Source of the DNA: Phragmites australis | Lineage: Eukaryota; Streptophyta; Magnoliopsida; Poales; Poaceae | Direction: 5' to 3' | Length of the DNA: 64,000 nt | Assembly: GCF_958298935.1 (NCBI RefSeq) | Contig: NC_084924.1 | Location: 18,883,819 to 18,947,818, forward strand | Shown here: positions 54,071-64,000 of the stretch, one piece after another | Numbering within the stretch: the stretch's first letter is position 1 | Layout of the letters: every line of letters starts with the position of its first letter | The notes under the pieces: model-generated | The model's database searches: none | What the model was told of the DNA's origin: nothing | The model's input: the letters and a program-made list of their open reading frames with translations, nothing else | Made by a program: the position numbers and the translations under genes

Positions 54071-57000
54071 ATGGATATAGATGATGTGTTCTGTAATCTG
54101 CGTGTTGTTGGTGTGCCAACAAAGAGCGCAATTTACATATGGGGTTATAACCAGAGTGGGCAGACTGCACGAAAGGGCAAGGAGTGCCACTTGAGGATCC
54201 CCAAGAGCCTCCCTCCCAAACTGTTCAAATTGGGGAATGGGGAGAGCCTCAGGTGGACTGATATTGCATGTGGCCGTGAGCACACTGCTGCAGTTGCTTC
54301 CAATGGATCACTTTTCACTTGGGGTTAGTCCCTTTTGATCAGTTCTTTGGCAGTAGGTGCATGTTATAGTGCCAAATAAATTGAAGGTAGTTCAAGTGAG
54401 AGAACTAGTACCATCCTTGTTATACTTGGACTGAAGTGTCATAATTGAGTTACTATATTTCCTTGTTTTGCCGGTAATGTTAAAAGCTAGTTACAACTGT
54501 AGAGAACCTTCTCTGTAGTGAAAGAGTCATTCTTCTGTTGATGTGTACTTGGTGCATTCACATTTACTAGAATTGTTTTCTTGCACTACTATTATCAACT
54601 ATGCTAATCTCAATAATTTCACTGCCTTGTTTGTTTGCCTTTAATTTCACTGCTTTTGATAGCCACGGTTCTTTTATCACTTCCCCCCTGTCGTGCAACC
54701 TCAATATGTGTAGTTTTGTATCCAAGTAATTGTGAACAGGATTATTATTCTTCCGAAGGCACATCTAATTCAACACTGAGATTTAAATTGGCTTGATTTG
54801 ATAAGGATTAGAGCGTGAGGCACTTTTTCTATTGGAGTGCTTCGTTGATAGTGATGAAAGGTATTGCTTGATGTAAAGGGATTTTCTTGTGACCGAAATG
54901 AGTTATTTACAGTTCAACTCAAATGCGTACAGGTGCTAATGAGTTTGGCCAGTTGGGAGATGGGACAGAGGAGAGATCAAAGGAGCCCAAGAAGGTCAAG
55001 GCCCTGGAGTCTGAGTTTGTGAAATCAGTATCCTGTGGTGCACATTGTACAGCTGCTGTTGCTGAGCCTCGAGAAAACGATGGCACGGTATCGAAAAGCA
55101 GGCTTTGGGTTTGGGGGCAAAATCAGGTTTGTTGCAATAGCTTTTTGCTGAGTCAACACACCTAAATAGGTTAATACAATTTATTCAATAAAGTATTCAC
55201 CATTTGCATGTTTGTTACAGGGTTCAGATTACCCTCGCCTATTCTGGGGAGCTTTCACACCAAACATGGTATGTTTCATTTTTAATGACTTATGGTTCAA
55301 GTAGATATCAAAGGGACATATGTTTATCTAGTTAGACATTGCAGCAAATTAATATTGGTAATTTTTCAATGCACTGATTTGCTTAGTCACTACATTCTAC
55401 TTTCCTGTTAGTTTGCCAAGCTCTTTTGATTGTACCAGCAAATAAACATAGAAACTTTTGCTAACATGCTGCATTGCATTAACTAGTTGGATTCCGATGG
55501 GATATGACAACATGACTTTTACCGTGCCACCTTGTATGGGGACATATCATTGCCTTTTGGGGCGTAATGAATTCAAATCTCTCATCTCCTTGTTTTCTCT
55601 TTTCTTCTCATGTTCACCTAGTATTGCGTGTGCTCTCAATATCCTACTAGGTTTAGTTTCACTGGAAAACTTTCCGATATTTGCTCAATAACTCATGTTG
55701 AATTTTGTCACCCACTGAGCATGTCTATATCCTTGTGTTTTATTTATCTGCACCTTAAAGTGTCTTCGGTTCTTTTTCTGTGTCTTTGTTTCAGTTGACA
55801 AACTTGCTCGTTAAGGCAGAGTTGACGCTTTGTATGCTCTCTGTTCAGATTGACTGTTTTTTTTTTTTGTGTGTGTTTTTATCATTCTAGAATCCATATT
55901 TAGGTGTACATCCTGGCATTTTAAAATCAATGAATCACATAAGAATATATTGGTGTTGGGTCCATGACTAAGCAAGTTTGAAAAATTTGAATAGATGCAT
56001 GGATGTGCCCTCAATGCCATTATTTTCTCCTTTTGCTATAGACAGCTCTGGATCTTAGGGCTAATTTGTGTGCTTATAAAGTTACAATCATGTGTTACTT
56101 GAGGTTTGTGTCATGTTTGAAGTCTTAGATGTTTTGAGCTTTGCTCAGGTAATTCTATAATCCAGAATGAGTAACAGTAAGTTGTGGACATTTTTCAATG
56201 TTACCCATAGTGTGTGTAGCGTATTGCTTTTAGGTGATATACTTAATATCTTCCGTATATCCGCAGGTGATTCAGCAGGTTTCTTGTGGAGCCGTTCATG
56301 TCGTGACTCTATCCGAGGATGGTCTACTACAAGCATGGGGTAATGTGCAACCTTTAAGTCTTAACACACATTTTTTTACTTATCATTTTTTAGGAAAAAC
56401 GTACTGTCCTAGAAATAACTGTTGTTCTTTGATGAATTGGTGCAAACCTTATCAATCAGCACTTCAGCAGTGATAGATATTAATATTTAGGCTATCAAGA
56501 TAGCTGGTTGTGACTATGGAAAATCATTCTTGTAAAACCCACAATAGGATGCACACCCACTTGGTTTCATTGTTTTATTGCTGATTATTAATTGGCTATG
56601 TGTTATTTTCTTACTAACCAGGCTACAATGAGTATGGTCAGCTTGGTAGAGGTTTTACTTCTCAAGGACTTCAGGGACCTCGTGTATTAAATGCTTATGC
56701 AATGTTCCTTGATGACGCCCCCGAGCAAGTGAAGATTGTTAGAGTGTCATGTGGAGAGTACCATACAGCAGCTATATCAGAAAATGGGGAGGTGTAAGTC
56801 ATCTCAAGGGAGCTGATCTCTGCAGTTAGTGACTGTTGTGTGGTTTCTCGCATGACAACATAGAAGCATTTGGAGTATGGAAGACTAACCATGACCAACT
56901 GTAGGGCTAACTGCAAAGAAAGGAAGCAAATTGATTTTCTATTATCTAGATTTCATGTAGATCAATTAATGGCAATATGACATCAGTGTTGCTCCATGCA

Positions 57001-58429
57001 AGCTATTTATGATCTTTGCACAGTCTCCTCTTGAACATCTCAATGACAACAAAGAAATGCATCTAATATATTAAGAATTAAAAGGTTGCTTGTACAACAT
57101 TACTATAATTGAATAACTTGTCAAATGTCTGCTGAGTCTGTCAATTTGCTAGCCTAGATATTACAAATATTTTGAACTTGTTAGTTTTCCCTTTTCAAAG
57201 CCTTCATGGGAAGTCAAATAACCATTTCATATATCCACGCTTTCACCGTGCAAACATGTTCCAGGCAGGAACTTGATATTTCTACTTACGATATCTTTGG
57301 ATTTTGCAGATATACTTGGGGACTGGGAAGCATGGGGCAGCTTGGGCATTGCTCCCTGCAGTCCGGAGATAAGGAGCTGATCCCTAGGCGAGTTGTTGCC
57401 CTTGATGGAATAGTAGTTAGAGACGTGTCTTGTGGAGGGGTCCACTCTTGTGCTGTAACTGAAGGTGGAGGTCTCTATGCTTGGGGCGGAGGACATGTGG
57501 GCCAGCTGGGAGTCGGGCCTCAGAGTGGCTTCTTTTCTTGCTCGCTTAAAGGATCTGACATGCTGCTTCGCAACATTCCGGTCCTGGTCATACCATCAGG
57601 TGTCCGTCTTGCTACTTGTGGGCACTCTCACACACTTGTATCTATGAAAGATAGCCGTATGTATGGGTGGGGCTATAATAGCTATGGTCAGGCAGCAAAC
57701 GAGAAATCTACTTATGCTTGGTTCCCTTCTCCAGTTGATTGGTAGGTTCTGATTATTACAATCTCGGTTCCTTTTTTTTTTTGGTTAATATAGGACTCTT
57801 TTTTTTGCTACTCTTGTTACAATCTGAAGTTGATTTGCAACTCTAGGTCCTTGATTATCTTTCATGCGATGTAGGTGTGTTGGTGAGGTGAGGAAACTTG
57901 CTGCTGGAGGTGGCCATTCAGCTGTTCTGACTGATGCATGTTCGTTAAAAGAGCTGTGTGAGTTCAAGCTAGCAGAGACTGTAAACATTTCTAATGCGCA
58001 GCTAATAGAAGATGTTGCAGCACGGACTGGTGCTGATGCCTTGGCACGCTTGTGTGAGAAATTAAGGTACGCATACAGAAATTTGAGGGCAGGTAGTAAT
58101 GGTCTATGTGGTGCTCATACTGAGTTTAAGCACAAGTTTGATTTTTTTGGGAGCTAATTTCCAAGAAAAGCTTAACAAACAATGTATCTAGTATCTACTA
58201 TAGTGAGAATAGCTTGGCAGTGATCAATTATTGCAACAGCAAAAAATTCGCAGTACCAGTTTTAGTTTACTTTTCCAGGTTCTTCATTCATTATATTATA
58301 CCTAGCCTAGCGGTTTGTTCTTGTATTACTGATCTTTGGCACTATCACAGGGAACATTTGGATGAGCAAGGAGAATGTGAATTCCTCGAAAAGCAAGTTG
58401 TTGAAGAGGTTGAGGCGAAAGCCGTTTAA
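54071..58429 (+). CDS. RCC1-repeat (seven-bladed propeller) protein, 480 aa
   Basis: Coding exons: 54071-54323, 54933-55126, 55221-55268, 56267-56339, 56622-56793, 57310-57741, 57875-58066 and 58351-58429. Lengths sum to 1443 nt with matching phases and GT-AG introns. Seven blades each carry the W-G-x(4)-GQ signature: YIWGYNQSGQTA, FTWGANEFGQLG, WVWGQNQ, QAWGYNEYGQLG, YTWGLGSMGQLG, YAWGGGHVGQLG and YGWGYNSYGQAA, with interleaved SCG.xH and ACG.xHT turns. A helical tail (LKELCEFKLAETVNISNAQL to the end, about residues 415-480) replaces other fused domains. RCC1-type propellers serve as guanine exchange factors (RCC1), UV-B receptors (UVR8) and others. The tryptophan cluster of UVR8 (GWRHT motif) is not present, so neither role is assumed. 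It is like a conserved plant single-copy RCC1 family, as I recall At3g02300. The start is the first ATG after the splice acceptor, with good context (GGACCATGG). Confidence 0.93.
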
Positions 58430-59692
58430 ACCACTGGCATATAGTTGAAGCGGTCGAGGCTGAAGCCGATTAGACCAATAGCGATTCATCTGACCATTAA
58501 TACCTTAAATTCCCAGTAATGTTATTGATTCAGATATTAATTGTTGTGGTCATGGAAAATTTGTGCGGTGTCTGGGCTCGGCAATTGATTTGATTTCCAT
58601 TGGCCTGTACCCCCCCCCCCCCCAATTGTTTGTCTCCCAAGTGTATCGAAGGAGTGGAGGCGGAACTTTCAAGTGTCTTATTGTAGAACCAAATGGAAAC
58701 TTATGTACACTGGTAACTTAATAGACATGTAATGTAATTGTAACTCCTTGGCAAGCTGAAAGCTGAAGAGCCTTATGTTTAATTGCGTGCTTTGTCAATC
58801 AGGATTGGATAGAAACTATAGATGACAAATGCTAGCGTTTTTGTATGGCAGCTATTGGTCATCTGTGTGTTTCTGGTCTGGACATATGGCAAGCTTTTTC
58901 AGCGTTTCTTTCTTCTCCGAAACGGAAAGCTTTTCAGGTGTGATGATTTGCATGTTGTCCTTCCAAGTTTTTCTCTGTAACTCCTGAACAGGGTATGCGG
59001 TCGCCCTGAATACATATTTGGCCGGAAGTAAATGTTGTCGTGTTCCATAAATTTTCAGCCTGGTGGTTATATGAATTCGCAACGCTTTTCATGTGTGCAT
59101 GTTTGGCTGGAAGAGAACTTCAATAGGTTATGTCACATTCTGTGATTGGTGTACATAGTATTAGATATCAATTTTTAGTAAGTGTCGTCCCTGCAAGACT
59201 ACCAAGGTCGTTTTTTTGTCTTTTCCTCTTTTTTGCCTCGGAAATACAATGGGCCTGTTGCCTGCGCCTTCAAAACGACACTTCTCCCCCAGTTAGCCAG
59301 TTTGATGCTTGGTGTGATCAATCTGCGTCGAATTCATACATAAGATTAATCCACAAGACACCGTTTCTTCTCTAACTGAAACATATGAGCCTACTTCCTG
59401 CATTGCCACTAGATGCCAAATCAGGTGTGCTCATATGTTCTCAGCGGCGGATCCAGGGTTCCGTCCTATATTTTGGGACATGAATATGGTTTCGCACATT
59501 TGTGAGTAGGGATGAATATAGATCAGATATAGACAGATAATAGTTATTTCGTATCTTTATTCGTATTTTTAACGGGAAGTAAAAATGAATATGAAAACGA
59601 ATATAGATAATATCGGAAACAAATACGGTGCGAATACAAATCGAATACAAATACGGATCTGGATAGCTGTCCAATGATAAAGACCCTTTAGA
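58430..59692 (+). other. 3' untranslated region of the RCC1 gene and flanking DNA
   Basis: A 14-C run lies at 58610-58623. The transcript probably ends near 58750. Beyond, at 59450-59680, wording such as GCGGATCCAGG and TAGGGATGAATAT with GAATACAAATACGGAT repeats suggests a hAT-like miniature fragment; no right terminus was found. Confidence 0.45.
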
Positions 59693-59874
59693 TTGTGCAT
59701 ATAAAAACAACAAAAATAATAATATAGTATAACTTCACACGTAAGGGAAATAAATTGTGCGTAAAAATAACAAAAATAACAATATAGTATAACTTCACAC
59801 ATAAGAGAAATAAATTATGTGTATAAAAATAATAAAAATAACAATGTAGTGTGAGTTCACACATAAGAGAAATT
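59693..59874. repeat. Three tandem units of about 60 bp
   Basis: Units at 59693, 59755 and 59815 share TATAAAAAYAACAAAAATAA, then ATATAGTATAACTTCACAC and ATAAGRGAAATAAATT. AT-rich and non-coding. Confidence 0.9.
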
Positions 59875-60868
59875 CTAAGTAGTTAGAGCTATGGTGGACT
59901 GTGAAGTTGATATGTCTTAGAGACAATCATAGAGATGATTGTATCACACGTTTATGTTCACGTACTTCTGAATAATGTATTATTTTAAGAATGACTATCG
60001 TTTATTTTGATTGGCAAGTATGTGACTTATTCATGAAACTCTTTGTTTATATCATGATGTTATTCTTAGTCGATCTCTGTATACATTGTGATGATACATA
60101 AGACCAGCACATGTATTGATTGATGATCATATCTCATAGATCAAAGGTATAGAGATACCATGTCAATAATATGGATGTTTATATTGGATAAACCCACCTT
60201 GAGATACTGTTATGATTGTTATTATGATGTGTCATCAGTTGTTATCTCAAATTGTGTACTTGCAGGATCTTTAGAGCTAAGATCGTCATTGATTCCTAGA
60301 ATGTATAGTGACATACTTTGTGGCTGTCAAATGCTATTCCATGACTGAGTAGTCATAAATGTAGTTTTTGGGTTTGTTATGAAGCATGTCATCGATCAAG
60401 ATGGAATTTGCCCCTCCTTGATAACATAAGAGATATATCTGGGCCCCTCGAGGTAGGTGGATTGAGAAAGTGTATAGCCATGCCAATATGATTAAAGAGT
60501 TAATTATGATGAATCCACTACTTGATCGAGTGAATGGTTGAGCTATCATAAGGATGGCACGTATCTTGCCTTGAGCTTGACTGGTATCGTGAAGCGAATG
60601 GATCGGTGCATGTGTATATCACGGTTCAGCCGATATAATCTTTTGTGTATACTTGGGAGTCAATATGTCCTACTAGGGATTGCTATTGATTTCGGTTTGG
60701 AAAGGGTTTCCGAGTCGTAGCCGTATGTACATGAACCTAACGGGTCACACACTTAATGGGTTGAAACAGAACATGCGAATTGAATTCGTATATGAGTTTG
60801 ATTGGATTGTGATCGATGAGGTGTTAGAGTCCTAAAAGGCTTCCAACGTGGGAGCCCATTAGCGAGCT

Positions 60869-60875
60869 CTATATA
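60869..60875 (+). promoter_or_regulatory. TATA box in the 5' LTR
   Basis: CTCTATATAAGGAG. The matching site in the 3' LTR reads CTCTACATGAGAAG (about 63370), so the box survives only in the 5' LTR. Confidence 0.65.
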
Positions 60876-61095
60876 AGGAGAGGCGCGGAGTGAGACGTGC
60901 AGAGGTTGAGCCATTTTGAAACCTTAGACACAGTCTTCCACACGATCTCCTAAAACCCTAGCCACATGCAAAGTGCTAGCACATTAGTGCTCAGTGTTTC
61001 TGCCTAGCACTATGGACACCGCAGAGATGCTACTGCTATTGCAGCGCCGATCTTCTCGACAAGTTGATCGCGGCGTGTTCGGGACTGGTCGCAAA

Positions 61096-61200
61096 GCACA
61101 ACAAGACCACTTGGATCTAGTCAGAGTGCACAACACGACCACTTGGATCTAGTCAGAGTGCACAACACGACCACTCGGATCTGGTCGGATAGCATGACAC
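61096..61200 (+). repeat. 32-bp tandem array in the LTR
   Basis: Three units of GACCACTTGGATCTAGTCAG and GTGCACAACAC with starts near 61105, 61137 and 61169. The 3' LTR has fewer, more diverged units around 63597-63680. Confidence 0.85.
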
Positions 61201-61515
61201 GATCACTCAAAACTAGTCGAGGTCGCGACAAACCTAATCGGGAGCTGATCGAGGAACTAGTCTAGGAGCATGACCACCTGCTCGGAGTTGATCGAGGAGC
61301 GTGACCATCTGCATGAGGCTGGTCATGGTTCTGATCGAGAAGTTGTTCAAGGAGTTTGACGCACATGATGTTAGATCGATCTACTTCAACTCTTCTTCCG
61401 CTACACTACATGTCGAGTGGTAACGATCTATAATCTCTTACTAACATGGTTTCCTGGGTAAATATGGTAGAAATTTTTTGTTTAAGGCTAGCATAGCCTA
61501 CCCATTTTCTAACAG

Positions 61516-61527
61516 TGGTATCAGAGC
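61516..61527 (+). other. Primer binding site of the second copia element
   Basis: TGGTATCAGAGC, complementary to initiator tRNA-Met, one base after the LTR end. Confidence 0.92.
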
Positions 61528-62631
61528 CATCCTGCATAGTTTTTGATCTAGACCAGTCACATATAAATGATATGTGGTAGTAAAAGATTTGATCTTGATC
61601 GATTCATGTGATGGATTAGTTATTGCACGTTTTTTTTGCAATAGGGGTCAGATGAGGTGTGAGTTGATGGAACCATGTGGCCAAAGGATTAGTTCACTTT
61701 CCCACCTAGCTGCGCATGCGACTTGCTCCTACTGGCTAGAATCACCATCGGGGCTAACAGCATGCACTGCTGCATGGTTGGAAGAACAGTAGATCGAGGT
61801 TGTGTGTGTTGTCATCGATTCCAAAAAAGCTCACGCGATGATCAATATGATTGAGTAGATCGAGATTGTGTGTGTTGTCATTGATTCCAAAAAACCTCAC
61901 GCGATGATCAATATGATTGATCCAATGGAAATTGAGGCATTGTGAATGAATGATTTGAATTGGCTTGATATGATCAATCCGATGAGATTTTCACAGCAAT
62001 TTCATATATACGATCTATGTATTACCGAGAGCCAAAGGGGGCGGCTTCCCCCTCGACCCCCACCTACTAATTGGCAAGTGGGACCACTGTGCTATCTGAA
62101 CCTAAGGCTTTTAAGGATAGCATATTTTCATCATCCCGTTAGAATTCAATTCTGCGCTTAACTTTTTTTTTAGGGAATGATGTGAATAGTATGGTCTTTA
62201 TGTGTATATGATGCATGCGTGTAATTTTTATGGTATGCGAGTTATGGTTAATTGTAGCCAAAGACTATCATGTTATTGTATAACGACCTGCGTGCCAACT
62301 TGTGATGCTTCATGTTCTCATGTAATTTGTCTAGTGCTATTAGGTGTAGTAGACTAGCACATAATCATGGAGACTCGAAGCATGATGACCTAGAGGACAG
62401 GGACCGTGGCAATGGAGATCACTGTGTGAAGGGGCTATACTATGTCACAATTAATATGATTGCCTGTGACGCTTATCTATATTCCTGTCATACTATTTTA
62501 TTCATGTTTTTTATGAGATGGATATGTTTACATGATAGAATAGCCTCTTCGCGGTCAGGTGAAGCACCAGGGTGGATCACCCGACACCCTCCGCCGCCTT
62601 TCCCGCCTTTCCCTACATTTCTTGGATTATA
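61528..62631 (+). other. Residual interior of the second copia element
   Basis: Leader-like DNA with no recognisable Gag or Pol motif. It contains the 66-bp duplication below and a GC-rich CCGACACCCTCCGCCGCC stretch just before the junction with the truncated LTR. Confidence 0.6.
61789..61920 (+). repeat. 66-bp tandem duplication in the element interior
   Basis: Units 61789-61854 and 61855-61920 both begin GTAGATCGAG and end GATCAATATGATTGA, with few differences. Confidence 0.92.
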
Positions 62632-63972
62632 GGTATAGAGATACCAGGTCAATAATATAGACATTATATTGGAGAATATAACGTTGGATCGACCCACCTT
62701 GAGATACTGTTAGGATTGTTATTATAATGTGCCATCGATTGTTATCTTAAATTGTGTACTTGTAGGATTCTTAGACCTGAGATTGTTATTGATTACCAGA
62801 ATATGTAGTGACATACAATGGGGCTGCCAAATGCTACTCCGTAACTAGGTAGTTATAAAGGTAGTTTTCAGATTTTTCATGAAACATGTTGTGGGGTGTG
62901 AGCGATCAAGATGGAATCTGCCCCTCCTTGATAACAGGAGAGATATCTCTGAGCCCCACGAGGTAGCTAGATTGAAAAAGTGAATGGCTATGACAATATG
63001 ATTAAAGAGTTAATCATGATGAATCCACTACTTGATTGAGTGAATGGTCGAGCTATCAGAAGGGTGGCACGTATATCTCCTTGAGCTTGACTAGTATCGT
63101 GAAGCGAATGGATCGGTGCATGTGTATATCAAGATTCAGCCGATATGATCTTTTGTATACTCGGGAGTCAACATGTCCTGCTAGGGACCGCTATTGATTT
63201 CGGTTTGGAAAGGGTTTCCAAGTCGTAGCCGTATATATATGAACCTAACGGATCACACACTTAATGTGTTGGAACAAAACATGTAAATTGGATTCATATA
63301 TAGGTTTGATTGGATTGTGATCCATAAGGTGTTCCTAACAGGGTTCCAATGTGGGAGCTCATTAGCAAGCTCTACATGAGAAGAGGCATGGGATGGGGTG
63401 TGCAAAGGTGGAGTCATTTCGAAACCCTAGCCGCAACCTTTCACGCGATCTCTTAAAACCCTAGCTGCGCGCGAGGTGCTAGCACATCGGCGCTCGGTAT
63501 TTCTACCTAGTACGTGTGGATACCGTATAGGCGCTGCTGCTATTGCGGCGCTGATCTTCTCGATGAGTTGATCGCGACGTGTTGGGGATACACAATGTGA
63601 CCACTCGGATCTGGCCAGAGTGCACAACATGATTACTCGGGTCTTGTCGGATAGCACGACATGACCACTCAGAACTGGTCGAGGTCGCGACAGATCTGAT
63701 CGGGAGCTGGTTGAGGATCTAGTCGAGGAGCACAATCACCTGCTCGGAGTTGGTCGAGAAGCGTGACCATCTATGCGGGGCTGGACGTGGTTCTGATTGA
63801 GAAGCTGTTTAAGGAGTTTGACACACATGACATTGGATCGGTCTACTTCAACTTTTCTTCTGCACTGCTTGTCGAGTGGTAACGATCTATAATCTCCTGG
63901 TAGCATGTTTTCCAAGGTGAATATGATAGAAACTTTTGTTTTAGGCTAGCGTAACCTACCCGTTTCCTAACA
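62632..63972 (+). repeat. 3' LTR of the second copia element, 5'-truncated
   Basis: Collinear with 60146-61514. The first about 244 bp of the LTR are missing at the junction with the interior. Confidence 0.9.
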
Positions 63973-64000
63973 GACTGTTACCCTGTTGGTGATGGTCATG

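Larger units (their letters stand above)
59902..61514 (+). repeat. 5' LTR of the second copia element (1613 bp)
   Basis: Collinear with 62632-63972 from GGTATAGAGATACC (60146) to CTAACA. Includes the TATA box at 60869-60875 and a 32-bp tandem array near 61100. Confidence 0.9.
59902..63972 (+). mobile_element. Copia LTR retrotransposon, interior deleted (4.1 kb)
   Basis: Bounded by TGAAGTTGATATG (59902) and CTAACA (63972), with a perfect 5-bp duplication GACTG at 59897-59901 and 63973-63977. The 5' LTR is followed after one base by the tRNA-Met primer site TGGTATCAGAGC. Only about 1.1 kb of interior remains, without recognisable gag or pol. The 3' LTR lacks its first about 244 bp, so one deletion removed Pol, the polypurine tract and the LTR start. 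The LTR style recalls the Angela/BARE/RIRE1 group, which is an inference. Confidence 0.9.

Noticed and set aside
59450..59690. Complete hAT miniature element downstream of the RCC1 gene
   Set aside because: Only a left-type end (TAGGGATGAATAT) and repeat texture are visible; no right terminus or 8-bp duplication was found.

Overview
This window is plant nuclear DNA, almost certainly from a grass (Poaceae). The signs are a CACTA element with the grass-type CACTACTACAAAA ends, a Stowaway MITE with CTCCCTCC ends, hAT miniature elements, copia retrotransposons primed by initiator tRNA-Met, GC-rich first exons beside AT-rich introns, and GT-AG introns throughout. I cannot name the species. Most of the 64 kb is transposable-element sequence, often nested. 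There are no bacterial features and no CRISPR array.

Three host genes look intact, and I assembled each by joining exons whose reading phases agree. (1) A universal stress protein-like gene on the minus strand at 1466-2660 (3 exons, 242 aa). (2) A RING-H2 E3 ubiquitin ligase-like gene on the plus strand at 20656-22877 (4 coding exons, 205 aa). (3) An RCC1-repeat protein gene on the plus strand with coding sequence 54071-58429 (8 coding exons plus a 5' untranslated exon, 480 aa). Two host-type genes are broken. One is a GDSL esterase/lipase relic (5486-13573) split by a 7.4-kb CACTA element. The other is a FAR1/FRS-type, MULE-derived gene (26090-28290) that has lost its N-terminal DNA-binding and transposase core and carries frameshifts.

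Mobile DNA, left to right. 1-838: right end of a CACTA copy. 3395-5430: CACTA-like remnants. 5635-13040: a CACTA element with 20-bp inverted repeats and a perfect 3-bp target duplication; it holds relics of a TNP2 transposase without its catalytic core and of a Ptta/En-Spm plus DUF8039-like plus Ulp1-like accessory gene. 15939-16396: a hAT miniature element with a perfect 8-bp duplication. 22046-22307: a Stowaway MITE in a RING-gene intron. 30600-34860: two copies of a long LTR-like repeat. 34860-37722 and 48262-50200: an older repeat-rich element split by the next item. 37723-48261: a copia element of SIRE/Maximus type on the minus strand with LTRs, primer binding site, polypurine tract, Gag, Pol, an extra ORF and a perfect CCAGG duplication; it landed inside a tRNA-Gly-like sequence. 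50355-52370: a second CACTA accessory-gene relic. 59902-63972: a copia element with almost no interior and a perfect GACTG duplication.

Points most worth following: the precisely reconstructable CACTA hit in the GDSL gene; the split tRNA-Gly-like sequence; the extra ORF downstream of Pol; arrays of a GGTCAGACCG motif shared by unrelated elements; and the RING and RCC1 genes in the same order and strand, which I recall are also neighbours in Arabidopsis, here with about 31 kb of transposon material between them.
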